Assembly: GCF_021390935.1 (NCBI RefSeq)
Contig: NZ_JAJPUI010000008.1
Location: 124,001 to 188,000 of the forward strand
Reading direction: 5' to 3'
Origin: Streptomyces sp. CC228A
Lineage (GTDB): Bacteria; Actinomycetota; Actinomycetes; Streptomycetales; Streptomycetaceae
DNA length: 64,000 nucleotides
Shown: piece after piece, positions 16,955 to 26,100 of the stretch
Position numbering within the stretch: position 1 is the stretch's first letter
Layout of the letters: each line of letters opens with the position of its first letter
Position numbers and translations under genes: made by a program
The notes under the pieces: generated by a model
The model's input: the letters and a program-made list of their open reading frames with translations, nothing else
Databases searched by the model: none
What the model was told of the DNA's origin: nothing

Positions 16955-18406
16955 TCAGACCGCCGGGGCCGGGTAGGTCGGGTACTCCACACCGGACACG
17001 TGCTGGACGACCCGGATGACCTGGCACGAGTAGCCGAACTCGTTGTCGTACCAGAGGTAGAGGATCGCGTTGTCGCCGTCGACCTTGGTCGCGCCGGCGT
17101 CGACGATCGACGCGTGGCGGGAGCCGATGAAGTCGCTGGAGACGGCGTCGGGGGCGGTGGTGAAGTCGATCTGGCGCTTCAGCGGCGAGGTGAGCGACAC
17201 GTTGCGGAGGTAGTCGAGGACCTCCTCGCGCGTGGTCTCCCGGCCGAGCCGCAGGCTGAGGATCGCGATCGACACGTCCGGCACGGGGACGCGGATCGAG
17301 CTGCCGGTGATCGGCGCCTTCAGGTCGGGCAGCGCCTTGGCGACGGCGGAGGCCGCACCGGTCTCGGTGATGACCATGTTGAGCGGCGCGGAGCGGCCGC
17401 GGCGGTCCGCCTTGTGGTAGTTGTCCAGCAGGTTCTGGTCGTTCGTGAACGAGTGGACGGTCTCCACGTGGCCGCGCAGCACGCCGAACTCGTCGTCCAT
17501 GGCCTTCAGCGGCGGCACGATCGCGTTGGTGGTGCAGGAGGCGCAGGACAGGACCTGCTCGTCCGGCTTGATCGTGTCGTGGTTCACGCCGTGGACGATG
17601 TTCGGGACGTCGCCCTTGCCCGGCGCGGTGAGGACGACCTTGTCCACGCCGGGGCGCAGGTGCTTCGACAGGCCCTCGCGGTCGCGCCACTTGCCGGTGT
17701 TGTCGATGAGGATGGCGTTCTTGATGCCGTACGCCGTGTAGTCGACCTCCGACGGGTCGTTGGCGTAGATCACCTTGACCGCGTTGCCGTTGGCGACGAT
17801 GGTGCTGTTCGCCTCGTCGACGGTGATCGTGCCGTTGAACTGGCCGTGGATCGAGTCGCGGCGCAGCAGCGAGGCGCGCTTGACGAGGTCCTCGGCGGGC
17901 CGGTTGCCGCCGCGGACGACGATGGCGCGCAGCCGCAGGCCGTTGCCGGAGCCGGCCTTCTCGATCAGCAGCCGGGCGACGAGGCGGCCGATGCGGCCGA
18001 AGCCGTAGAGGACGACGTCGCGCGGCTCGCGGCGCTCGATCTTGTCGGCGCCGGTGGCGCCGGCGACGGCCTCGGCGGTGAACTCCTCGACCGACAGGCC
18101 CCGGTCGTCGGCCTTGTAGGTCGCGGCGAGCATGCCGATGTCGATCTGCGACGGGCCGAGGTCCAGCGCGGTGAGCGCCTGGAGGAACGGCATCGTCTCG
18201 GTGACGGAGAGCTCCTCGCCCGCTATCTGCCGGGCGAACCGGTGCGTCTTGAGGATGCTGACCACCGATTTGTTCACCAGGGAGCGGCTGTGCAGCAGGA
18301 CGGTCACGTCCCGCTCCCGGTGCAGCTTCCCGATGATCGGAATCATCGACTCCGCGATCTCCTCGCGGTTCTTCCAGATGGTGAACGAGTCGTCGTTGAC
18401 AGTCAC
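16955..18406 (-). CDS. gap: Glyceraldehyde-3-phosphate dehydrogenase, long form
   Basis: A 483-aa protein. Residues from about 128 onward are a complete GAPDH: NAD-binding YGFGRIGRLVARLL, catalytic block SCASCTTN (nucleophile near residue 288), HSFTNDQN and WYDNEFGYS. The first ~125 residues are an additional helical domain (SIPIIGKLHRERDV-like, SLVNKSVVSILKTH) found in the roughly 480-aa GAPDH class of Streptomyces and other bacteria and absent from the usual ~335-aa enzyme. It interconverts glyceraldehyde-3-phosphate and 1,3-bisphosphoglycerate in the cytoplasm; the role of the extension is unknown. The start is GTG at 18406 with no strong Shine-Dalgarno. Confidence 0.93.
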   Translation of the reverse strand: MTVNDDSFTIWKNREEIAESMIPIIGKLHRERDVTVLLHSRSLVNKSVVSILKTHRFARQIAGEELSVTETMPFLQALTALDLGPSQIDIGMLAATYKADDRGLSVEEFTAEAVAGATGADKIERREPRDVVLYGFGRIGRLVARLLIEKAGSGNGLRLRAIVVRGGNRPAEDLVKRASLLRRDSIHGQFNGTITVDEANSTIVANGNAVKVIYANDPSEVDYTAYGIKNAILIDNTGKWRDREGLSKHLRPGVDKVVLTAPGKGDVPNIVHGVNHDTIKPDEQVLSCASCTTNAIVPPLKAMDDEFGVLRGHVETVHSFTNDQNLLDNYHKADRRGRSAPLNMVITETGAASAVAKALPDLKAPITGSSIRVPVPDVSIAILSLRLGRETTREEVLDYLRNVSLTSPLKRQIDFTTAPDAVSSDFIGSRHASIVDAGATKVDGDNAILYLWYDNEFGYSCQVIRVVQHVSGVEYPTYPAPAV

Positions 18407-19098
18407 AACCGTATCTTTCGAGCTAGGAGGCGCTCATATGCTAACCCCCCGCCTCCGCGGCCCTCCAAGGGGCCTCCGGGGTGCGCTACAGGACCGGGGC
18501 GATCCCTGTCAAAACGGCTGCGGGCCCCCCACGCCGGCGGGCCGGGAACGGCGATCGCGCCCCGGTGCGCGTCGCGCCGCACGCCCCGGTGGACACAGTC
18601 CCGGACGGACCCGGGGACCGCGGCAGGCGCGCGGACGCCGGACAAGGGCGGCGGGGCCGCCGTGGAGGCGTACGGGACGGATCCCTGCGGGACGGCGGGG
18701 AGCCGCCCGAGGGGGCCGCCGTGCAGGAGGGGCGGTCCGGCGGAACCCCCGTTCCCGCCGGAGCGCGCACCGGGCGGTACGGCGCCCGAGGGCGGCCGCC
18801 CTCGCGGCGCGCCCGGAGCCGTGGACCGACCGGCCCCGTCACCGGGCACGCCGGCCCCGTACGCCCTTCCCTGCCCCCGTGGATCCGTGATCGGAGCCTA
18901 CGGGCCCGGGAGCGGCCCGGGCGGGGCCCGCGCGGAACTGCCGTAAAAGTACGGAGGCCGCGCCGCCCGTTCACGGAAGAGCGGTCGTGGGGGGAGCCGG
19001 CACCGCTCCGCCCGCCAGGCCCGGCAGCACGGAGGCGGGCTTCACCTCCGTCTGTGCGACCGCCACCAGCCTGGCGCCCCGGAAGCCGCCGCGGCGCC
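18407..19098. other. 690-bp intergenic, no gene supported
   Basis: Between the gap start and the MFS stop. GC-rich; open frames on both strands are Arg/Gly/Pro-rich and unlike proteins. The first ~60 nt near gap are less GC-rich and should hold its promoter. Confidence 0.4.
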
Positions 19099-20397
19099 TC
19101 AGGAGCCGGTGCTCGCCGTGGGCGCCGCGGGCAGGGCCTGTGGCGGCTCGGTGTGCGCCAGGCGGTCGCGGACCAGCCGGTGCTGGACGAGGCAGGTCGC
19201 CCCGATCACCGCGCCGAACACCGCCCACCCCGCCGGGCCCGCCGCGATGGCGGCCGTGACGGCGAGCGGTCCCGCGCTGCGCTGCACCGAACCGGCGAGC
19301 CCGTGCACGCCGACGTACGCACCCTGGGCGCCGGCCGGGGCGAGCGCCACGGACAGCTCCCACGACACCGTGGCGTGCAGGATCTCCCCGACGGTGAAGA
19401 CCGCGGCGGCCAGCAGCAGCGCGACGGACGCCGCCCACGGCCCGTCGGCGACCGACGCGGCCAGCGCCAGGCCGCCCGCGCCGAAGACGGCCGCGAGCGG
19501 CAGCAGCAGCCTCCGGCACGCGGCGCTGCCGGACGCCAGCCGCGACAGCGGCACCTGGAGCGCCACGACCATGCCGCTGTTGAGGACCGTCAGCAGCGGG
19601 ACGAGCCCCTCCGGGGCGTCCGTGGCGTGCACGGTCCACAGGGACAGGCCGACCTGGAACACCGAGTCGTGCAGGTACAGCACGGTGTCGGTCGCCACGT
19701 ACGCGAGGTAGCCGCGGTCGCGCCAGGGCGAAGCCGGGCGGTGGGCGGCGGGCCCGGAGCCGGACCCGGCGACGGCGACGCTGGGCGAGGACGGCTCCCC
19801 GCACCGGAGGGTGAGGGCGGCGGCCCCCGCGAAGGACAGCGCGTCGCCGACGAGCAGCGCCTCGTAGGCGTACGGCGTGCCCAGCGACAGCACCGCCGCG
19901 GCGATGAGGCCGCCGACCGCCCAGCCGGCGTTCGCCGCGGTGCGCACGACCGCCTGGTACCGCACCCGCTGCGGGCCGCCCACCCGGGCGGCGTACAGCT
20001 TGGTGAGGACGTTGGCGGAGCGGTCGCCGAAGCTGCCGAGGGCCGCGCACGCGAGCAGGGCCGCGAACCCGGTGGACAGGAACAGGGCGACCGCCGCCCC
20101 GGCCCGCAGGAGCTGGAACGCGACGAGCAGCCGCACGAGCGGGATCCGGTCGGCGAGCCGTCCGGCGAGCGGCGCGCCCGCGATGCCGAGGGCCGCCGCG
20201 ACCGACACGAGCGTGCCGACCTCCACCAGGGAGAGGCCCGCCACATGGATGAAGTACAGGGCGCTGGTGGTGTTCCACAGGCCGTTGCCGGTCTTGTCCA
20301 CCCACGTCACCGCCAGCATGCGGCGCCCGTCGCGGCCTCCTGGGACGCGGTCCTTCCACGGCGCCCTGCCGCCGGCCGCTCGGTGACGCATCGTCAT
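19099..20397 (-). CDS. MFS transporter
   Basis: A 432-aa integral membrane protein with about 12 predicted transmembrane segments in two bundles separated by a hydrophilic loop near residues 195-225. The loop between helices 2 and 3 has the MFS motif A-like GRLADRIPLVR. The ATG at 20397 has a GGGGGA ribosome site 5 nt upstream. It is transcribed divergently from a MocR regulator, and the AT-rich palindrome in the short gap between the two starts suggests common control. It is probably an exporter; the substrate is unknown. Confidence 0.88.
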   Translation of the reverse strand: MTMRHRAAGGRAPWKDRVPGGRDGRRMLAVTWVDKTGNGLWNTTSALYFIHVAGLSLVEVGTLVSVAAALGIAGAPLAGRLADRIPLVRLLVAFQLLRAGAAVALFLSTGFAALLACAALGSFGDRSANVLTKLYAARVGGPQRVRYQAVVRTAANAGWAVGGLIAAAVLSLGTPYAYEALLVGDALSFAGAAALTLRCGEPSSPSVAVAGSGSGPAAHRPASPWRDRGYLAYVATDTVLYLHDSVFQVGLSLWTVHATDAPEGLVPLLTVLNSGMVVALQVPLSRLASGSAACRRLLLPLAAVFGAGGLALAASVADGPWAASVALLLAAAVFTVGEILHATVSWELSVALAPAGAQGAYVGVHGLAGSVQRSAGPLAVTAAIAAGPAGWAVFGAVIGATCLVQHRLVRDRLAHTEPPQALPAAPTASTGS

Positions 20398-20416
20398 CGG
20401 CTCCCCCTTGCCGAAA

Positions 20417-20436
20417 ATTATGTATCAATACATAAT
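20417..20436. promoter_or_regulatory. Perfect palindromic operator between MFS and mocR genes
   Basis: ATTATGTAT-CA-ATACATAAT is a perfect 9-bp inverted repeat with a 2-nt centre, strikingly AT-rich in this genome. It overlaps the MocR start codon (20435) and lies 20 nt from the MFS start. Length, symmetry and position fit a GntR/MocR dimer site (GTAT...ATAC core) that controls both divergent genes, including autoregulation. Confidence 0.75.
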
Positions 20437-21850
20437 GCTGAATGTGGCATCACAATATGCGATCCGTGGGGCGACCGCCAAGAGCATCGCCGCGTCCGTC
20501 GAAGAAGGCCTGGCCCAGGGGGCGTTGGCGCCGGGTGCCGCCCTGCCTCCGGTGCGGCGGCTCGCCGAGGAACTGGGCGTCAGCCCCGGCACGGTGGCCA
20601 CCGCCTACAAGGAGCTGCGGCAGCGCGGTGTCGTCGTCACCCGCGGCCGGGGCGGCACGGTCGTCGCGGCCGCGCCCCCGGTGGCCTCCGTGGGCCCCGC
20701 ACCCACCCGGCGCCCGCCCCGCGTCCCCGACGGCCTGCGCGACCTCGCCGCAGGCCACCCCGACCCCGCCTTCCTGCCCGACCTGCTGCCGCCCGCCCCG
20801 CTGTCGCCCGGGGCGCGCTCGCACCGCAGCGCGCCGCGGCTGCCGCACCTGGAGGACACCGTCCGCGACTGGCTGGCCGCCGACGACGTGCCCGGCCGGC
20901 ACGTCACCTTCGCGCACGGCGCCCTCGACCTGGTCGCCCGGCTGCTCACCACCGAACTGCGCCCCGGCGACGCCGTCGCCATGGAGGATCCCGGCTACCA
21001 CCACCTGCTCGACCTGGTGCAGGCGCTCGGCCTGCGCACCCTCGCGGTCGCCGTCGACGACGAGGGCATCCGGCCCGCCGCCCTGGACGACGCCCTGCGC
21101 GCCGGCGCGCGCGCCGTGGTGTGCAGCCCGCGGGCGCAGAACCCGTACGGGGGCCACTTCACGCGGCGGCGGCGCGACGACCTCGCCGCCGTCCTGCGCA
21201 CGCGCCCCGGTGTGCTCGTGGTGGAGAACGACAGCGCCGCCGAGATCGCCGGAGCCCCCCTGCACTCCCTGGCGGCGGCCGACGCACCGCCCGCCCGCTG
21301 GGCCCACGTCCGCACCGTCAGCAAGTACCTCGGCACCGACCTGCGCTGGGCCGCGGCCGCCTGCGACCCGATGACGCTGGCCCGCCACGACGGACTGCTG
21401 CTGCTGACGTCCGGCTGGGTCAGCCACCTGCTCCAGGAGACCGTGCACGCCCTGCTCACCGCACCCGCGACCCGTGACCGCGTCCGGCAGGCCCGCGACG
21501 CGTACGCGCAGCGCCGCACGGCGCTGCGGGAGGAACTCGCCGCCCGCGGCATCCCCGCGCACGGCCGCAGCGGCATGAACGTGTGGGTCCCGGTCCGCGA
21601 CGAGTCGGCCGTCGTCAACGGGCTGCGCACCCGGGGCTGGTGGGTCGCCGCGGGCGCGCGGTTCCGCATCGCCGCCCCGCCCGGCGTGCGGATCACCACG
21701 GCGGCGCTGCGCGCGGACGAGGCGGCCCGGCTCGCCGAGGACTTCGCGGCCGTACTGGGGAGTCCCAGGCCACCTACGGCGGCTGACCGCCCGCCATGCG
21801 GCGGGATCCGGCCCCGAGGGCCGGCATGCCGCACGGGTACGGGGATGTGA
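20435..21850 (+). CDS. MocR-family GntR regulator with aminotransferase-like domain
   Basis: A 471-aa protein. Residues about 8-75 are a GntR winged helix (PVRRLAEELGVSPGTVATAYKELRQRGVV). Residues about 95-450 are a fold-type I aminotransferase domain with the PLP-lysine region VSKYLGTDLR (Lys near 296) and ENDSAAEIAG before it. MocR proteins bind PLP and use it as effector rather than for catalysis. The ATG at 20435 lies inside the palindrome, so the mRNA may be leaderless or autorepressed; an ATG at 20408 would put the operator inside the coding sequence and is less likely. It probably regulates the divergent MFS gene. The last ~20 residues are Pro/Arg-rich and unremarkable. Confidence 0.9.
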   Translation: MLNVASQYAIRGATAKSIAASVEEGLAQGALAPGAALPPVRRLAEELGVSPGTVATAYKELRQRGVVVTRGRGGTVVAAAPPVASVGPAPTRRPPRVPDGLRDLAAGHPDPAFLPDLLPPAPLSPGARSHRSAPRLPHLEDTVRDWLAADDVPGRHVTFAHGALDLVARLLTTELRPGDAVAMEDPGYHHLLDLVQALGLRTLAVAVDDEGIRPAALDDALRAGARAVVCSPRAQNPYGGHFTRRRRDDLAAVLRTRPGVLVVENDSAAEIAGAPLHSLAAADAPPARWAHVRTVSKYLGTDLRWAAAACDPMTLARHDGLLLLTSGWVSHLLQETVHALLTAPATRDRVRQARDAYAQRRTALREELAARGIPAHGRSGMNVWVPVRDESAVVNGLRTRGWWVAAGARFRIAAPPGVRITTAALRADEAARLAEDFAAVLGSPRPPTAADRPPCGGIRPRGPACRTGTGM

Positions 21851-21926
21851 CGGGCGCCCACGGCGGGGGCGGGCCCGCGGGCCCCCACCGGAAGGCGCGA
21901 CCGGGGGCCTGCCCCGCGCCCGGGCG

Positions 21927-22083
21927 GCCTGCCGTGAAGCCGGGCACGGGCGGCCTGCCGTGAAGCCGTGCCCGGGCGGTCCGCCCTGCGCCCGGGCGGC
22001 CTGCCGTGAAGCCGTGCCCGGGCGGTCCGCCGTGAAGCCGTGCCCGGGCGGCCTGCCCCGGTGCTGCGCGCGGGCGGTCCGCC
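21927..22083. repeat. 26-bp imperfect tandem repeats, six units
   Basis: Unit GCCTGCCGTGAAGCCGTGCC plus CGGGCG, with GTCCGCC alternating with GCCTGCC at the unit start. Units begin at 21927, 21953, 21979 (shortened to 20 bp), 21999, 22025 and 22051. It fills most of the spacer between mocR and the DUF4132 operon. The units are contiguous with no spacers, so it is not a CRISPR array. No gene is seen in 21851-22247. Confidence 0.85.
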
Positions 22084-22247
22084 GTCGGGGGTGGGGCTCC
22101 CGGGGATGCCGGGACTCCGTACCGCACGCCCCTGCGCCGGGCGCCCCGCAAGGCCGGCCGAGGCCGACTGCCGCCCCGGCCCCCGCCGCGCGGCTGACCT
22201 GGGGGGAAACCGGGTTCTCCCCAGCCGGGACGGGAACCGCGCCGGCG

Positions 22248-22270
22248 TTGTCAGACCTCTCACCTACAGT
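22248..22270 (+). promoter_or_regulatory. Putative RecA-NDp/PafBC-type promoter of the DUF4132-MoxR operon
   Basis: TTGTCAGAC, eight bases, then TACAGT, 37 nt before the first gene of the operon. It matches the actinobacterial DNA-damage promoter TTGTCRGTG-N8-TANNNT at the key TTGTCAG and TA...T positions with the exact spacing. A GGGAGG ribosome site follows before the ATG. In mycobacteria such promoters are activated by PafBC independently of LexA, so the operon may be DNA-damage inducible. The same arrangement is at 435-457. Confidence 0.6.
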
Positions 22271-22307
22271 TCCGAACACTTGATCACTGTGGTGCAGGGA
22301 GGCGCAC

Positions 22308-23162
22308 ATGGGGTGGGTCAGCGCGGGCGGCTACGAAGTCGCCCTCGACGACGGGAAAGTGGTGTGCCGCAACGCGGCCGGACGCCGGTTGAAGTCCGTG
22401 CCGGCCAAGCTCGCCGACGATCCGGTCGTGACGGGCCTGCGGCAGCTCGCCGAGTGGCTCGAACGCCACGAGCGCCGCTGCCTGGACGACGTGGAGCGGT
22501 GGATGGTGCGGTCGCTCCCCGTCCCCCTCGCCGTCGTCGAACGCGTGTGGCCCGACCCGGCCTGGCAGGCCGTCCTGCGCGACCTCGTCGTCTGCGGCGA
22601 GGACGGCGAGATCGCCGGCTTCCTGCGGGACGCCGGACCCGGGCGCGGCCTCGGCCTCGTCGACCTCGACGGCGACACCGTCCGCATCAGCCCCGCACTG
22701 GTCCGCATCCCCCACCCCGTACTCCTCGAAGACCTGGAGGAGCTCAGGGAGTTCGCCGTCGAGCTGGGCGTGGAGCAGCGCGTCGGCCAGCTGTTCCGCG
22801 AGGTGTGGCACCGGCCCGCCGACCCCGACCCGGAGGCGACCGCCGTCCACGACCACGAGGGCGGCACGTTCAAGGAACTGCGCTTCCTGGCCGGCAGGGC
22901 CGCACAGCTCGGCTACCGCGTGCGCGGCGGCCACGCCGTGTGCCCCGTACTGGAGGACGGCCGCACCACCGAGGCCCGGGTCTGGATCGGGGACTACGAG
23001 ACCTACGCCGAGACCGAGACCGGCCCCCTGACCTGGTCCGACGGCGAAGGGCGGACGCTGAAGCTCCACCAGGTCGGGCCCGTCGCCTGGTCGGAGGGCA
23101 TGCGCATGGCAGCCGCGCTGTACGCGGGACGTGACATCGAGGCAGAGGAGAGCGCGGCATGA
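22308..23162 (+). CDS. DUF4132 (MolR/YehI C-terminal type) protein
   Basis: A 284-aa cytoplasmic protein. RLKSVPAKLADDP near the N-terminus, IPHPVLLEDLEELREFAVE, GVEQRVGQLFREVWHRP and TFKELRFLAGRAAQLGYRVR in order match the DUF4132 domain found at the C-terminus of E. coli YehI (MolR). Here it is a separate protein. The ATG at 22308 follows GGGAGG, and its stop overlaps the next start as ATGA. It is the first gene of a six-gene operon that includes a MoxR ATPase and a VWA protein. The biochemical role is unknown; it is probably a subunit or client-recognition part. Confidence 0.8.
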   Translation: MGWVSAGGYEVALDDGKVVCRNAAGRRLKSVPAKLADDPVVTGLRQLAEWLERHERRCLDDVERWMVRSLPVPLAVVERVWPDPAWQAVLRDLVVCGEDGEIAGFLRDAGPGRGLGLVDLDGDTVRISPALVRIPHPVLLEDLEELREFAVELGVEQRVGQLFREVWHRPADPDPEATAVHDHEGGTFKELRFLAGRAAQLGYRVRGGHAVCPVLEDGRTTEARVWIGDYETYAETETGPLTWSDGEGRTLKLHQVGPVAWSEGMRMAAALYAGRDIEAEESAA

Positions 23163-26100
23163 GCGCACAGCACCGGACCCCCACCGCGCCCGCCGAGGCC
23201 GCAGCCCTGCTCGACGCGGGCGCCGTGCTGCCCGCCGGCACCACCGACCGCGAGGACGCCGACACCCTCACCGTACGGACCTACACGCACCCCGCGCTCG
23301 GCGACCGGCCCGTCGTGCGCCTCGTGCCGGGAACGCTCGGCGAGGCCGAGGACCTCGCCCTGGACTTCCTCGGCCTGGCACGGGAAGCGGACGCGCCCGA
23401 GATCGGGCAGGTGCGCCGGGAGACCCTCGGCTTCCCCGCCTGGGCCCTCGTCAACGACCCGGCCAACGGCCACCACGCGCTCGCCCTCGTCAAGGACGTC
23501 GAACGGCTCTCCCGGCAGGCCAAGTCCCGGGCCGGCGCCGCCAAGCAGGGGTTCGAGGAGCTCGGCCGGCAGCTCGGCCGGGCCGTCCCGCACTTCCTGC
23601 CCACCTTCTACGAGCAGGCGGCCCGGGTCTTCCTCCAGCACGAGAACACCACCTACGCCGCCACGTTCTTCGGCAAGGCCCGCGACGCCGAGCGGGTGCA
23701 CGGCCTCACCGTCGACGAGGAGCGGCTGCGCGCCGTCTTCCTGGAGTTCGCCTTCGCCGGGGCCCTCACCGTGAAGGCCCTGAAGGAATACGTCAAGGAC
23801 CTCGGCCGCCGGCTCCAACCCGCCGAGGCATGGGCCCAGTTCCGCAAGCTGGCCGTGGAGCGCTGCGCGGCCGGCATGCCGCCGTACGCCTCGCTGCCGC
23901 AGGACGCCCGGGCCCTCGTCAAGGCCGCCGGCCTCCACCGGCCCACCGAGGAGGCCGCCCTCGTCGCCGACCTGCTCGCCTCGCCCGCCGTCGTCCGCGC
24001 CCCCCGAACCTTCTGGACGACGTACCGCCCCGCCCTCGTCGCCCTCGCCGAGGACCGGCCGGAGGTGCGCCACCGGCTGCTGGAGATCATGCCGTCCGAG
24101 CTGAACGGCTCCACCGAGGACCACGCGTGGTGGCTGGACCTGCTGGCAGACACGGGCGCGGCCGCCCTGCTGACCGGCGAATCCGCCGACGCCGCGGGCC
24201 GGGCGGCCGTCGACGCCGCCGAGTGGCTCGGCCGCTGGGCCGCCCACCGCAAGCGGGGCGGCGGCCTCGTCCACCGCTCCGCCGCCACCCTCGCCCTCGT
24301 GCAGCGGATGGCCCCGCGGCTGCGCGCCGACGGCACGCCCGTCGACCTCTTCAGCACTCGCTGGCGCGACAGCGCCGAACCCGACCTGCTCGACCTGTGC
24401 ACCGCGGAGCGCATCCCCCTCACCACCCCGGAACCGGACACCCAGCTGCCGCTCGGAGCCTGGCTGCGGGACACCCGGCCGGGCCGCCGCGACCTGGTCG
24501 CCACCGGAGCCGACAGCCGCCTCCGGGCACTCCTCCACCGCGCCGTCGGCGACCTGGGCGGCGACTCCACCCTGCCCGGGGTGCTCGACGCCCTGTCCGC
24601 GCACCCCGTACTCAGCGGGGTGCTGAGCGACTGGCTGGACGAGGCCACCGCCGCCCTCACCGCCGCCCAGGGCCTGCCCGCGGCCGGTGCGGCACTCCGC
24701 ACGCTCCGTCCGTTCCGCACGGCCGCCCCGAAGGCCAACCCCGAGGCGGCGGCCCGTGTCGCCGCCCACCGGGCCGCCCCGATCCTCGGCCGCACGCTGC
24801 GCGCCGGCATCCTCGACGAACTCGGCTGGCCCGCCCTCGACGAGGCCGTGGAGCGGCTGCGCACCGAGACCAGGGGCAAGGGCGGCGACGGCACGACGAC
24901 CGTCACCGAAGCCTGGCCCGCCCTCGTCGTCGCCCGCCGCGAGAAGGTGTTCGTCGTCGGACCCGACCGGATCCTGCTGGAGCACGAACTGCGCATCCCC
25001 GGCCCGCCGGACCGGTGGCGCCGCCCGCACTTCCGCTACGCCGACGGTGAACTCCTCGTCGTGTGGTGGGAGGACGGCAAGCAGCTGGGCTACTGGTCCG
25101 CCCGGCCCGGTGAGGTCTTCACCGTCGGCGGCGAGCAGCTGCCGCGCTGGTGGTACGGCGGCGTGGAAGAACCCTCGATCCCGCTGCCCGGCGGCGGCCG
25201 CGCCACCGGCGGCCGCACCCTGCACGCCGGCGACACCGTGCTGCCGCCGAGCCGCCCCGTCCTCGGCGACGGCACCGCCTACTGGCGCCAGAGCCGCAAG
25301 GACGGCCGGGCCGCCTGGGTGGAGTACGACCCCGCCACCGGCACCGACGGCCGCGCGTCGCTGCCTGCCTTCCTCCGGTCAGCCGTCCGCGACGACGCGC
25401 GGCTGGTCCAGGAGCACTGCGAAGTCCTCCCGCTCCAGCCGGGCCTGGAGGGCAGCCCCTTCGGCACCGACGGCACCGTCCTCGGCCGCTGGCTCCGCAA
25501 GGAAGGCGAAGGCGCCGACGCCGTCCTCACCGCCGGCACGCCCGACGGCCGCACCGTCACCCTCAGCGCCCCCACGGCCGGGTGCACGCCACTCCGCTCG
25601 GCGCCCTGCGCATGCCCGGCGGCGCCGCGCCCAGCGCCGTCCGCCGGCACCGGGCCGTCTGCCTCTACGCGGCGGACGACCCGTCCGCGGCCGGCGTACT
25701 CGGCGAGGTGACCCCGGGCGACCGCGGCAGCGACTTCGCCGCGGGCACCCGCCTCGTACCGCCCGTGGCGTTCTGGCACGCGCTGCGCCCCCGCGACGAA
25801 CAGGGCTCCCTCGCGCTGCGCGCCCTGACCGACCCGCAGGCGGAAGCCCTCCTGGCCAACACCGCCCAAGCCCTCGACGAGCGGGCGAAAAAGGTGCGCG
25901 CCACCAAGGACTACCGAGGCCCCGGTGCCGACGACGTCGCCCGGCAGGTCGTGTCCCAGGCGCTGCCCGCCCTCACCGACGAGCGGCTCCTCACCGGCGT
26001 CACCGCCCTCGTCCGGGCCGCCGTCCGCCACGCCGAAGCCACCGCCGAGTTCACCGCGCCGCCCAAGGCCCCGGAACCCGGCCGCCGGCCCGCGGACGAG

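Noticed and set aside
21927..22083. Possible CRISPR-like array of 26-bp repeats
   Set aside because: The units are contiguous with no unique spacers, they alternate between two variants, and no cas gene is nearby. It is a simple tandem repeat.
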